Positions 36,031-48,335 of a stretch of DNA of 64,000 nt are shown piece by piece. The translations under genes were made by a program, and so were the position numbers. This DNA comes from Pyrenopolyporus hunteri (taxonomy: Eukaryota > Ascomycota > Sordariomycetes > Xylariales > Hypoxylaceae), in the NCBI GenBank assembly GCA_902806595.1, contig CADCXC010000009.1, positions 248,001-312,000 of the forward strand, written 5' to 3'. The notes beneath the pieces are model-generated. The model had not been told where the DNA came from, ran no database searches, and saw only the letters and a program-made list of their open reading frames with translations. Every line of letters begins with the position of its first letter. Position 1 is the stretch's first letter.

Positions 36031-36938
36031 TGTGGTCCCAAAATTACATCTGAATCGCAACCGCAATCGCATCGCGTATCATCTTCAACCGCCCCCCGCT
36101 CGGAGGTCGCGCAGTGTTCGGAGACGTCGTCGCTTGGTAGAAGAGAAGGTTGCTGCTGGCTGACGGATAGCAGGCAGTAAAAAGGAAGAAGGGAGGGAAA
36201 GAAGAAAGTTGAGTTGCAAGAAGGAATATAAGGGCTCGGGACGTTATATAAAGTTTTCAAGGGAATGTGAGTTTGACGCTTTTTCCTTTTGGTTTACTAT
36301 AATTCTGCATCCTCGGAAAATGGCGCCCTGCGCGCAATGGTGTGTGGTGGTACGGCAACAGGTCCAGAACCCGATCTGTCTTTTTGCCTTCTGCTGTGCG
36401 ACAGAAGCAGTTCCCTTGGACGGCGCCCCGCGATATAGGCGACAGTGGCAACGACTCCAGCAACACCAGCCAAAACCAGCAAAACCAGCAAAACCAGCAA
36501 ACTGGCTATCGACCGCGGACTCCGGACTACCAACTACGGGCCATGGCTTGCAATCACACGACCTAATTTCACGCGCACAATTCGCGACAACCGACACGCC
36601 GCGAGAAGGGCGTATTACATTCCATCTTCCCATGTACGCCCGTCCTACGACTGCAGGTTTTGCGACACTACTAAATGCGCCGACCCCATAAACAACTTGG
36701 AGGTTCTCTTTACTCCTTGGCGCTTCACGAGGGGCAGGGAATGCCTTTTTGAGAATCGAAGGCCGTACTCTCTAGCGACAACATGATCTTATGATTATTG
36801 GCCTGGTCAACTCGGCGCGCGACTCGATTAGTTTGCGCATAAGCGTCTATCCCCCCCCAAACCACGTCCTCACCCCGCGCGACGCCTAATATTTCTAAAG
36901 CAATTCGTCTTTGTCCGATTGCGATAGAGTATACAAAA

Positions 36939-37145
36939 ATGTCGCATCGATCCTTTCTACAGGCGCGAAAGATCGCGACCCTACAATCTGATGCCGATGC
37001 GCGGCAGCTCGAGAATGAACTCCCGAAGTTGCTGGATAAAATGCGCAAAAGATCATCTCCCCGCGAAACATCGCGTTTGACGGGCGACATGCATCAGCCA
37101 GACATGTTCAGTTGTCTCTCCCGCATCTTTGTTTCGGTCGCGTAG
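36939..37145 (+). CDS. Possible small ORF upstream of gis2
   Basis: A 68-codon ATG frame with charged, helix-forming composition (DADARQLENELPKLLDKMRKR). No family is recognised. It could be an upstream ORF in the gis2 leader, a separate small protein, or chance. Confidence 0.2.
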   Translation: MSHRSFLQARKIATLQSDADARQLENELPKLLDKMRKRSSPRETSRLTGDMHQPDMFSCLSRIFVSVA

Positions 37146-37422
37146 CACAAGCCCAACCGTCTGCGACCAACCAAGCCGACCTGCAGTTTTCGGAAAACCA
37201 CTCAATTACGTCGGCTGCCCATCCGTCCAGTTTGCGGAACCGTGCCATTCCTCGTGGGGTATTTTATCCGACGTACGACTGCACGTGGCTGTACCTTTTC
37301 TTTCCGTTTTAGGTACCTGCCTCCAATTAACGCCTACGCCGACGTCTGTTTGTAATGGTTATAGCCAACGGAATGCCTGGTAGTATCGCCTCCGAATCTC
37401 GTTCTCGTTTTCGCCCTCGCCT

Positions 37423-37503
37423 ATGGGAGCTCTTCCACTCGAATATCCCAGCTTGAATGAATATGTCGGACAGAATGGCCATCCACCCCTCGACTGGAAG
37501 TTT
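37423..37503 (+). other. Possible alternative first coding exon of gis2
   Basis: Begins with the first ATG after an in-frame stop (37381) and reads MGALPLEYPSLNEYVGQN then GHPPLDWKF, which looks protein-like. Joining at 37503/37601 (donor GTCACG, acceptor GATCAG) continues in frame into the 57 bases before the standard start. The donor is non-standard, so this is uncertain. Confidence 0.35.
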
Positions 37504-37657
37504 GTCACGATCGGGATATAAATTTAGCGTGCTGTCGCTACCACCATCACCGCGTCACCGCTGTAAACGGGTTATCCGAGAATGGATAGTTGGAGATCAG
37601 GCTTATGTGAAGTGCCGCGCTGATAATGGAACTACACAGACTCACAGACTCGTCGCA

Positions 37658-38367
37658 ATGTCTTCGCTATCTCGTCGAGCGTGCTACAAATGTGGCAATG
37701 TTGGCCACTACGCCGAGGTCTGCTCCTCTGCAGAGCGCCTTTGCTACAATTGTAAACAGCCAGGTACGCCTCCGTCACTACGGAGCCCTGTGCCGGGGCC
37801 CCCTTTGTTAACCATTTATGTATAGGACACGAATCTAACCAGTGTCCCCTCCCCCGCACCACTGAAGCAAAACAATGTTACCACTGTCAGGGGCTCGGGC
37901 ACGTCCAGGCCGATTGCCCTACTCTACGCCTGAGTGGCGCGGGTGGTAACGGCCGCTGCTACAACTGCGGCCAACCCGGCCACTTGGCCCGAGCTTGCCC
38001 CAACCCCACCGGCGTAGGAATGGGGCGTGGCGGACCGGTCGGCCGTGGCGGTTTCGGCGGTTTCGGCCGCGGGGGCTTCGCCGGCGGCCCCCGGCCTGCT
38101 ACCTGCTATAAATGCGGTGGGCCGAACCACTTTGCGCGCGACTGCCAAGCGCAGGCCATGAAATGCTACGCCTGTGGAAAGCTAGGCCATATCTCCCGAG
38201 ATTGCACAGCACCTAACGGTGGCCCGTTGAACACCGCCGGCAAGACCTGCTACCAGTGCGGCGAGGCAGGTCACATCTCGCGAGACTGCCCTCAGAAAAA
38301 TACCAACGGCGAGGTTCCGGCCGAGGTCGAGATTCCCGCTGCTCCGGCTATTCCTCCGGTGGCATAA
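37658..38367 (+). CDS. gis2: Zinc-knuckle nucleic-acid-binding protein Gis2/CNBP
   Basis: Exons 37658-37763 and 37826-38367 encode 215 residues with exactly seven CCHC zinc knuckles: CYKCGNVGHYAEVC, CYNCKQPGHESNQC, CYHCQGLGHVQADC, CYNCGQPGHLARAC, CYKCGGPNHFARDC, CYACGKLGHISRDC and CYQCGEAGHISRDC. A Gly/Arg-rich RGG-type linker sits between knuckles 4 and 5. Seven knuckles plus this linker match yeast Gis2 and animal CNBP, which bind single-stranded nucleic acid and mRNA and affect translation and stress granules. MSSLSRRACYKCGN is the usual fungal start. The frame is open upstream, and an additional first exon at 37423-37503 with an intron 37504-37600 could add 46 residues (see findings). The 62-base intron splits the second knuckle. 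Confidence 0.93.
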
Positions 38368-40597
38368 GAACGGAGTATCGACGCGTAGGGCTTTCGACCT
38401 AGCATGGTGTGGTGACGAACATCTGCTCCTGAGGCCGCTATTTCAACGGCGTCCTTGATCAGATTTGATTTCATCAATCACCAGACCAGCCCTTTTCGAC
38501 AAGCAAGTTATTTTGCCTGCGAGCGTCGAATTGCCCAGACAATTTCGGAAGGGAGCGTTACAAGAATTCTGAATAATCTTACTTTCCTTGCATCTGCGCC
38601 TTGAATTATTAAAATCTAAGCATAACGAGCACTTATCCCTTGCCTGATCTTCAACTCTTCCTGCCTTCCACTCCCATTTTATCGCCCAAAACATTTTCAT
38701 CACTTTGGCTCGCCTATTTATCAATGTCCGAATATTCGGCTACCCCAAGATTCTACATTTTTAAAATAGCGGTTAGTGCTACGCTACTCACACACTCTTC
38801 TTCGAAACCGGCATGGGGATTTGCTTCTTCTCCAAATTCATATCGACTACACCCTTTCTTTATCTTATTTTTTTTTTTTATTTATTTTTTTCAATCATCA
38901 TCTTGTGTTCTTTTCCGGCATGACTCATGGCGTACATGATACGATACGGCTAGACCTCTCCATTACGTACGACATTGTTAGTGCGAGCAGTTAACATTCC
39001 TTAACGACTTGAGTACGCGTGCAGACTCTGGATCAATCGGATCAAAATCATTCTTCAGATACCCCGGTTTCGCCCTCCTGTATTATGACTAGCAAGATCG
39101 AGGAGAGTGAGGGACGAGTGGCATTTTGACGAGAGAGAAAAGGGGACCGGCTAAATCTGTGCGCATCATCGCGAACGGTACTTTCAGGACGAGGACGAGG
39201 ACGAGGACGAGGACCAAACCACGAGCGAACGACTCAAAACTCAAAACTCGAAAGGCACCTGGCTACAGCGGTTTTGGCAACACAAAAGACGTGTAGGATC
39301 GGGCTTGCGCGCAAGAAGAAAGCCTGAAGAGCAAGGTCTCGGAGGGAGGATATCAGTAAAGGATAAACGTAGAGTTAGTGAGTGCGTGGGGACGTGACCG
39401 ACTTAACAACAACACGGGGAAAAGTAGCGTCCATGTACGACGATGACGGACTGAGTATTAATAGAGCTTCACGATGCACCGAAACGTGTTTGGGCAAGCG
39501 CTGAGGAGGACGAGCTTGTCGTGTTTGTAATGGAGAAATATCACTGTCGAGAATAGAAAAAGGGGGTTGGTTAGTTGATGTGGTCGAAGTCCTCTATCGT
39601 CGCCAATAGGACAAGTCAAATCGAGTTAGTCGAGTTAGTCGAGTAATCATATCGTAGCAGCATCGTGTGTAAACCGAACGTCCTGAAATGAAAGCAATAA
39701 ATGGTATTACTCGGATTCCAATCAACGGGTTCAGCCTCGGATGCAGTTTCTAGGTTACATAGCAGCATACCAGCTGTATATTGATCTCGAATCGTGTCCT
39801 ATGTAGACGCCCAGGTCTACGCCCAAAAGATTCAGCTTTCAAGGGTACTGGCCGATAGCAAAATTGATAGTTAACAAATAATAAAATCGGGATAGGCCGG
39901 ACACACCAAAAACGAACCGACTGATATACACAGATCGCTAGCAGTCGCATATCCTAGCATTTCATGTCATATGCCTAGGTACTTATACCGCCGTCAATGA
40001 TACGGCGGCTAAGGACATGCCAGCAGTAGAGCTAGCAGCCCATTATGGATAGTCGAACCGCCGGCTTTCCTTCCTAGATGATCAATAACCACACCATGAT
40101 GAACAGCCCTCTTGCCAAATATTTGCATCCTACTCGGCTACTTCCTGCAGCTGCGGCTATACTGGGTAAGGAGGAAATCCTTCGACGCAACACAAAGCGT
40201 GCGGCAAGGCGGCTCATCTGAGGCCTATCGCTGGGCCTTGCGAGTTCGACTATACCCTAGCTTTGAAGGGGGGCTAGATCATTGGTGGATGTATGCTCCG
40301 GGACCAGCTTCTCAAATACCGAGAACCGGTTACGCCTTTATGACCGATTCACTTGAACCAGACGAAGTGGGAGTTTATGGGTTAACAAGAATCAAATGGC
40401 ATGGCTTACCAAGTTTGCGATAAGGGTAGCATGAATGGTAACTAACTACCTACAGGTAGGCAGGTAATAGTAAGTAGCGTCATGGGTGTTCCATATATCC
40501 GTCTAGTAACGTGTAGTACTTCAAAGGGAGCCGAGCCTCATAGCCTTGTATCGAATTTACCGAATGAACTGAGAGTCCCCGAGTTCCGTCGCTTCGG
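38368..40597. other. Intergenic region between gis2 and the DUF2235 gene
   Basis: About 2.2 kb with converging flanking genes. It has a T-rich run near 38870-38890, a (GACGAG)n tandem repeat at 39186-39214 and TCGAGTTAG repeats at 39621-39645. A 103-codon frame at 40112-40423 has no recognisable domain. No gene is supported. Confidence 0.55.
39186..39214. repeat. (GACGAG)n hexanucleotide repeat
   Basis: Between four and five perfect copies of a six-base unit in non-coding DNA. Confidence 0.85.
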
Positions 40598-42715
40598 TCA
40601 ATTAGGATCCTTCCTAACCCAAACCTCGCTAATAGGACTCCCGTAGTCTTGGACGCATTTCCATTCTCCAATTCCGTATTTCTCGGGGGCTCTACGTATT
40701 CCGCGCCCACCACCACCAATGATCAGATTTCCAGGGCGGTAGGTTCTATCCTCTTTCATCCGTCGAATCACCGAGCCGTGGACTCGGGCGATAGGTGGGA
40801 TATCTCGCACCTCCCCGCGCGGCAACGGCCAGCGGATAGGCTTCCATGATCCATCTGTCTGTAGATCCATCCGCCGGAAGGGCATGTATTCCACTGTGGT
40901 GGTTGGGGTTAGCAGGTCTGCTCTAAACTTATTAACCCCCGATCTGGCCCCTTCGTTTCGGGGCCGTGGTTTAGGACGCGGATTGTTTCCCTCTGAGAAT
41001 ATGCATCAAGGGCGACGAGCATGTAAAGGGGTGACGTACTTATGTTCCAGGATATGACTTGACCTTTGCTCAGGCCGGACGAAAACAGCAGAGAATCGTG
41101 AATTCTGGCTGAATGAGCTTTATGAAGCATGCGATGAAAAGGATGATCTGGTTCTTGACTCTTCTCTTCCTCCCCCGTATAATTGAAACGGCTCCAATCC
41201 GTAACTCCAACACCAAGGCTAGACGAAGCCTGAAGCGTTGGACTTGACTTATCAATGCGAATGTCCGGAATGGCGGCACCCATATGATCGTCGGGGTGGC
41301 CAGAGCTGGGGTCAGGTTTGTCGGATATCTCGGTGATGCCCATTTCAACTAGTTTCTCGAGGTCAAAATTAAGGCCTGCTCTCTGAGCTTCTATAACCAT
41401 GTAGGTTAAAGGTATATGGCTTGCGGGCTTGCCGTCGAGAGGGATCTCCCATCCGCCGCCGACATCTCCGTGGCCGCCTGCAAACCTGGCTCTGAATTAG
41501 CGGCTGCATTACCCGAGCTATTTTTTTTAATTTTTAAATCTCGTAACTCACCAGATCTCGTCAATATCCTGGTCCTCGTCATCTGATTCGGCATCGATGT
41601 CTATGTGTTCCTGCCTGTTCTCTTCCGATTGGCTTATTCCGTCTACCGAGCCTCTCGTCGTTCGAGACCGAGACCGGGAATGAGGCCGGAACGCTCGCTC
41701 ATCCACGGGTGCCAGCGTGCTACGCCGGCCCCTCTCCGGCTGCGTACCTGGTGCCTGTCCGGACGATTCTCCTCGCCTGGCGCGGTACCTCCCGTAGATT
41801 GCTTCGTGAAGACGCCGGTGAGCCCCTTTATGCGAGACAACTTTATCAGACCCTTGGTAAATGAGGTCCTGTCTGAACTTCGCCCGGCGTTCGTCTATAG
41901 ATACGCAGTGCCGAATGACCTGGGGAAAGTTAAGTGTAAGCCAAAGTAAATAATCATGATGGCAACGGGAGTCGACATACTTTGGCGCTACTTCTCGCAG
42001 TGTACGGCAGTTTCGATCTTTGCATCCATGCCGCCTCGAATCGAGGTACGGAATTGACTGTGTCAAAGAGCCCTAGGAATCTGATCCTCTTGACGGGGCG
42101 ACTAAACGTCTCCCGAAATCCTTTCATGAAATGGTACATTTCCCTCCGCTTGGCTTGATGTCCTTCGGTATGGTCCGACTGGCGGCTCTGCCATTGCGAA
42201 AAAGCTTTCCAGGCAAAGGTCACCATCTCCTCATTTCCGTGAGAAAGCAGACCGACGTAGTCGATCATTTCGGCGAGGAACCTCGCGACGTAGGCCCCCC
42301 TAGAAAAGCCGAAGAAATAGATCTCATCCCCCGGGCGGTAGAACCGCATGAGAAAACGGTAGCCACCTACGACGTGCTGGTCGAAACTTGACCCGACGGC
42401 AGAGTCCTTGGCCTTCAGGTACCATGACCGAATTCTAGCACTTAGACTTGTGCGGGACAGAGAATTAGATACAACGTACGTCCCTATTCCTGGTTGATAG
42501 TAGTGATCTAGCCCAATGGTTAGTGAAATAGGACGAGAGCTTGTAGATATTTGGTAGGTCTAGGATATACACTGATCGCCGGCTTCTCGATCTAGACACC
42601 TAAAGATCTTCAAGATGTTGCTATCGCTCTCGTCGCCTCTAAACTTATTACCCGTGCCATCAAAGCATAGCACAAGCTTTCTTGGGGTAGGATAAGTCTC
42701 TTTTGTTGAATTCAT
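40598..42715 (-). CDS. DUF2235 (Tle1-like) alpha/beta hydrolase
   Basis: Five exons (42715-42571, 42507-41981, 41919-41552, 41485-41040, 40893-40598) give 593 residues. The N-terminus RKLVLCFDGTGNKF is the first strand and oxyanion region of the DUF2235 fold. The nucleophile elbow GFSRGAY places Ser117; the conserved VKRIRFLGLFDTVNSV and W-FAGGHGDVGGGW carry the likely catalytic Asp and a signature Asp. A basic/acidic linker of about 90 residues (RGESSGQAPGTQPERGRR, ending in an Asp/Glu run) sits before the last strand. The C-terminal domain has SWNIMEYMPFRRMDLQ and IRWPLPRGE. The domain is shared with bacterial type VI phospholipase effectors; fungal members are uncharacterised, so lipase activity is inference. 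Divergent from a fatty acid oxygenase gene. Confidence 0.9.
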
Positions 42716-44279
42716 TGTCGGTCCTGTGGAGATATATTTGTGTTTGCCTGGATCTTGGTCAAGATTCGAGGAAGTCGTCGTGAACTCTTCCGAAGCCTCG
42801 TAATCTAGCGGACAACGTCCTACGGGTGTTGGGTGGTACTAGGTTATACTAGGTGATGCGATCTTTATTCACTGGAGTAATATAGGATATCGTGAGTGGT
42901 ATGTACTAAGGAGCATAACTCGATACTATACGATCCACTCAAAGTCCCGATCTCCGTTATGTATTATGATAAGACGCCGTTGCGGATGTACGTGATATTT
43001 AACGCAAGTACGCCAAGATGATAACGGGAATTTGGTTGGTTGGTTGGTATATTTAACGCCGTAGCAGAGGCGGAAAGCTCCAAGCCCTCGCAGAGACCTC
43101 CCTAGGGGTGTGCGACGTGCAGAGCTACGTCTAGTCTATTATACATTGCGTATCCTGCAAATCAAACCCGATGGTACACATGATGATATTTTAACCGTTC
43201 CCGCTAGCTCCTCCGGGTGAGCTCGTGTCCGGCTTACTACTAACGGGAATTTGGGGGTTAACTATTGGTGTCTCAAGTCGGGAAGCATGTCTCGAGTGCT
43301 CACATCTCGGTGGAACGACGGCGTCGATATCATCCAAGACATCCCCTGTACTAAGTACGTATTTGAAGCTATAGCCTGTAGGATGGCTACTGGAAATGTA
43401 CATAGTAAATGGCGGCCAAGATTCATTCATCTAGCCGGTTAACCTGCCCTGGACCGAACAGGTCTTGCAGTTCTCCGTGTTTCCAACGATGATTATTTAG
43501 AGGTAATCGTGAAGCTAGGTTGCTTTTGGGGTTGTACTTAGTTACTCCGACCGGCTCGTTAAGGACTATCCATATATGGTTTGATTCTTCAGCCCGGGAT
43601 TTTGAAGTGAAATCACTATCACTACTATAGCTGTAGGTATATCACTAGCACCCGCAACGCCGCATTATCCGGGAGATAGTACGCACTGCTAGTCGATGTT
43701 GATCAATGCCCTTTCTAGGTGTTCAGCTCTATGTGACGAGCGAGCACATACATATGTATTGTGTAAAAGATACGGTGGTGGCTGCTTCGATACCTACCTA
43801 CAGTTGTCATACACCGGGGGGTAGGTATTTCTTTTTGGATTAATTTCTTTTTCTTTGCAGACATAGTCGGCTCGATAGTCTCGGGGGCTTCGGCGCCACT
43901 ACGCCAACTTTTGAACTATACGTTGATCCCTCGAACTAATAATTGCTGTGAAGCGGTGTGTTGGAAATATCATGCTGTGTAAGGTCTGCGTCAGTTTCAG
44001 GACGGGGCCGTCCCGCGTGCATCTAAGGGAGTATCCCATGCCGGCCATACTACGTCCATGGAGGACTCCAGGTGAGTGTTCCAAGTGGGTAAATTTGAAG
44101 GTTCGGGGTGGTTCTATGGTACTTATATATTGAACCGAGCTATCAACCTGTGTTTGTAACACGGCAGTGCTCCTTATACATGTCCGTATTCCCTTTAGAA
44201 CCCGGATATCTTCTTGATATTCAGTAAGATTGCCCCCTAATACAAGCTGCGAGGGCCGAGTTTTCCTAGAGAATTCAAA
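42716..44279. promoter_or_regulatory. Divergent promoter region, DUF2235 hydrolase / fatty acid oxygenase
   Basis: About 1.56 kb between two divergent start codons. It includes four GGTT units (near 43031-43047) and a GAGCGAGCACATACATATGTA palindrome-like stretch near 43740. Small frames on both strands lack support. If the two genes are co-regulated, shared sites should lie here. Confidence 0.45.
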
Positions 44280-47200
44280 ATGGGAAGTCCAAAGATGGCC
44301 GTTGCGGATAATGACTTCCATAGAATCGCTGGAGCTGATGGGAACGAGCCGCATCATGCCGTTTCTAGCGGTCCCACGACAATAAACGAATCCTCGGCGT
44401 CGAGGCTCAGGTCTTCTCTAAAGGAAACACCGCAGGCACTCCCCAAGGCCAATCGTGAAGGCATATCGACTGTCTTTGCTCGATTTGAGCAATTGCTCCA
44501 AGCTTCGCGACTACCTCCTCCCTCTCAAAATAGAGATGGCTCATACATTACGACTGTCCAAAGGACAGGGCTGAAGAAGGACTCGAAGTATCTTCGTTTG
44601 AAAGGTATGTGTACTGCCCGATTCACGATAGACGAGCGGCTAATGCGTATTAAAATGGTGCAGATGTGAAAACGATGCTGGACCTTACTCGGAGTAAGCT
44701 CAAAGGAGAACAGCTTACGGACGACAAGACGATGATCATGGAGCGCGTCATCCAACTTGTTGCCGGACTACCTCATAATTCGCGACTTAGAGAAGAGTTG
44801 ACCAACACCTTCTTGAATGAACTATGGTACACGTTAGACCACCCACCTTTGCTATATATGGGAGAGAAGCATGAATACAGAATGGCGGACGGGTCATGGA
44901 ACAACCCAATGAACCCCCAGCTCGGAGCGGCAGGCTCGACGTATGCTCGAAGTTGTCGCCCAGGGATCGTGCCTCCGGGGGCTTTGCCTGACCCTGGGCT
45001 TATCTTCGAATCGGTCATGAAAAGAACGGAATATCGCAAGCATCCGAACAACGTCTCTTCCGTTCTCTGGTATTGGGCAACGATCATCATCCACGACCTC
45101 TTCTGGACGGACCACACCGACATCAGCAAGACCAAGACATCCTCGTACTTGGATCTCTCCCCTCTTTACGGCAGTAGCCAAGCAATGCAGGATTCGGTGC
45201 GGACCTTCAAGGATGGGATGATGAAGCCTGATACATATGCGGACAAGCGGCTTCTCGGCTCGCCTCCTGGGGTCAGCGTCCTCTTAATCATGTTCAATCG
45301 CTTCCACAACTACGTAGCAACGAACCTTGCCGCCATCAACGAGGGCGGCCGCTTCACGCCCCCACCCCCAGGGCTGAGCGAAGAAAAAGCGGCTGCCGCA
45401 TGGAAGAAATACGACAATGACCTTTTTCAGACGGCCCGCCTCGTCACGTCAGGGCTATATATAAATATCACTCTGGTGGACTACGTGAGAAATATCGTCA
45501 ATCTTAATCGAAGCAACACCACCTGGACTCTCGATCCCCGGGCGGAGATGGGACGTGACGTTGGTACGAACGCCGGATCCGAGCGCGGCACCGGCAGTAT
45601 GGTATCCGCCGAATTCAATCTTTGTTACAGGTGAGAGATACAGCCATTCGAGTGTAAATACATCGTCACTAACCCGGGCAATCCTAGATGGCACTCGTGT
45701 ATCTCGGCAAAGGACGATCAGTGGATTCAAGGCTACTTCCGCGGGCTGTTCAACAAGGATCCAGCAGACCTGAGCACACAAGATATGATCATGGGCTTCG
45801 CCAAATTCGAGCGTGGTATCCCCGACGACCCTGCCGAGAGGGTGTTTGGGGGCTTTAAGCGAAACGCCGATGGCAATTTCAGCGATGACGATCTCGTCGG
45901 TTGCATCTGCGACGCCATAGAAGACTGTGCGGGTGCGTTCGGCGGTCGCAACGTGCCTCAGTCGATGAAGGCTGTCGAGATCCTGGGTATCCTTCAAGGC
46001 CGCAAGTGGAATGTGGCGGGCTTGAACGAGTTCCGCAAGCACTTTGGGCTCAAGCCGTACGAAAGGTTCGAGGATATTAATTCCGACCCGGAGATTGCCA
46101 ACTCGCTGCGGCACCTATATGAGCACCCCGACTTCGTCGAGTTATATCCCGGAATCGTCGCGGAAGAGGCGAAGGAGCCGATGGTTCCTGGTGTTGGAAT
46201 AGCGGTAGGGCTCCTAAGCAAGGTATCGAAGCCGTGAGATCGCTAACACGACCCAGCCTACTTACACGATATCCCGCGTCATCTTATCCGATGCCGTCTG
46301 TTTGACTCGAGGAGATCGCTTCTACACGACCGATTACCACCCGCGCGGCCTCACATCTTGGGGCTACAATGAGGTTGCCTATGATTTGAACACCAACCAG
46401 GGCTGCGTATTCTACAAGCTGTTCATCCGAGCTTTCCCCAACCACTTCAAAGGGGATTCGGTCTATGCTCATTACCCTATGGTTGGTACGTGCAATCTCC
46501 TGTCCCGATGCTTCGCAAATCTAAATCACGACGGCTAACCCGGAGTACACGCAGTCCCGAGTGAAACCAAGGCCATCCTGACCAATCTCGGTAGAGTCCA
46601 ACACTTCAACTACGACCGCCCTTCGTTCACCCCACTGCGAGCGAACACCGCAACTTACAACGGCGCCCAGTACGTTTTGCAAAATGAGGATAAGTTTAGA
46701 AGCCTATGGATCGAAGGATTCTCGTCCCTCGCAGGTAGCAGTGGCAGCCGCTCTACGCTCTCGGGGGACTCTCTCCTTCATATCGGGCAGAGAAAGTATA
46801 TGCACGACCAACTATACGATGAGGGCTGGTACTCCCATGTTAAAGCCTTCTATTCTGAAATCACCGACCGTCTCATAAAGGAGAAATCTTACAAGTTGGC
46901 CGGGCAGAACTTTGTTGACATCGTTCGAGATGTCGGGAATATTGGACCAGTCCACTTCGCATCGCGTATGTTCAACTTGCCTCTCAGGACCAAAGAAAGC
47001 CCAGGGGGGATCTACACCGAGCACGAGTTATATATGGTTCTCGCTGTAATATTTGTTTGCGTCTTCCTCGACATCGACCCGGTCAAGTCGTTCCCGCTAA
47101 GGCAAGCAGCGAAAGCCGTCGCCACGCAGTTGGGCAAGCTTCTTGAGGCTAACGTGAAGCTTGTGACTGGCTTCGGGGTCGGCAGGCTGCTTGCTCCCCG

Positions 47201-47981
47201 TTCGAGGAAGAGCGACTTATTGGCATCGTACGGCACCAACCTGATTAAGGGCCTGTCCAAGGCCGGCCTAAGCGACTACGACGTTGCATGGAGCAAGATC
47301 TTGCCGACCGCAGGGGCCTTTGTGCCGAACATCGCAGAAATGGTATTATCTCCCCGAATCCCGCATACCGGGTAGTTGATTCCATCGCTGACGTCTCCTC
47401 AGTTTGCCCGAGCCGCGGACTACTTCTTATCGCCTGAAGGGTCCAAACATATCCCCGAACTACACAGTATCGCAAACTTGCCACCTTCGGAGGAAACAGA
47501 TTCGCTCATTCTCGGTTTCTGCATGGAAGGCATTAGGCTTGCGCGAACATTCGGTCCTCGTCGCGAAGCAAAGGCCGACGATAAGATCGAGGAAGGCAAT
47601 GGTGGCCAAGTACCCGTAAGTTGGACGAATACCGTGGCGCTCGAAACGGCGTCGGCTAATGTTTATTTACCAAAGGTTGGCGCTGCCGGGGATATTGAAT
47701 ATCTTCCTGACCCCGACAAAGTGAACCCACGCCGCCCCTTGGATGCTTACTTCCACTCTGGACTAGGACCACACTCTTGCCTTGGGCGTGAAGTTTGTCA
47801 AGCCGGATTGACGGAGATGTTCCGGTCCGTATTCAAGCTGAAGAACGTAAGACGGGCACCCGGCCCTCAAGGAGAGCTCAAGAAGGTCCCTCAATCTGGT
47901 GGCTTCTACATGTACATGAGGGAAGACAGGGGCGCGTACTTCCCGTTGCCTTGCACGATGAAAATATGCTACGACGATTAG
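44280..47981 (+). CDS. ppo: Psi-producing oxygenase: fatty acid dioxygenase-P450 fusion (linoleate diol synthase family)
   Basis: Six exons (44280-44604, 44664-45630, 45688-46204, 46257-46485, 46555-47342, 47403-47981) encode 1134 residues. The N-terminal half is a haem peroxidase/cyclooxygenase-like domain: distal His252 (IIIHDLFW), calcium-site phrase SSYLDLSPLYGSS, and the YRWH motif with radical Tyr430 and proximal haem His433. The C-terminal half is a P450-like hydroperoxide isomerase with ExxR (Glu984-Arg987) and the haem ligand Cys1068 in GPHSCLG. The family oxygenates oleic/linoleic acid to hydroperoxides, then rearranges them to diols, allene oxides or epoxy alcohols that control sporulation. 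The P450 motif Asn-x-x-Gln reads Asn938-Ile-Ala-Glu941 here, so the second product may differ. Intact Cys argues against a PpoC-like loss of P450 activity. Confidence 0.95.
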
Positions 47982-48335
47982 TTGGAGAGCGTTCGGCGCG
48001 CCATTGACTGCTGGTCAAACGAAGCATCTTTTGCTGATGCCATGTTATGAACAAGAGATACACGTTCATTTTTCCATCGTTCACTATGTATACCTAGGCA
48101 CCTATCTCCACGTAGGTTCTGAGGCCTTCGGTCTGGATGGTTAGATATTTCGTCAAACAAGAGAGATGTTTCCCTAACCACATGCGTATATTGATTGGAT
48201 AGCCGGGCCGACCACAGGACGCCTTCCACATGCTAGTCTATACAGATAAACTCACAAACATAAAGATAGGCACGCAAACGAAGCTCTAACCCGCTCCCAG
48301 AAACACGTCCCCCCCCCTGTGTATGCCCATCTCAG
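47982..48335. other. Short convergent spacer
   Basis: About 350 bases between the 3' ends of the oxygenase and reductase genes; expected to hold both terminators. Nothing else is seen. Confidence 0.5.

Larger units (their letters stand above)
33482..37422. other. Intergenic region and long upstream region of gis2
   Basis: About 3.9 kb with no firmly supported gene. It has TAGGTACC repeats at 34335-34360, 34830-34860 and 35565-35600, and a strong CTCT/CCCT pyrimidine tract at 35935-36030 resembling a fungal promoter or leader element. An AAAACCAGC repeat lies at 36470-36501. Frames at 36209-36786 and 36939-37145 look somewhat less random than others and may be leader exons or upstream frames of gis2. 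Confidence 0.5.

Noticed and set aside
40112..40423. 103-codon frame between gis2 and the DUF2235 gene
   Set aside because: No domain recognised and no supporting exons; may be chance.
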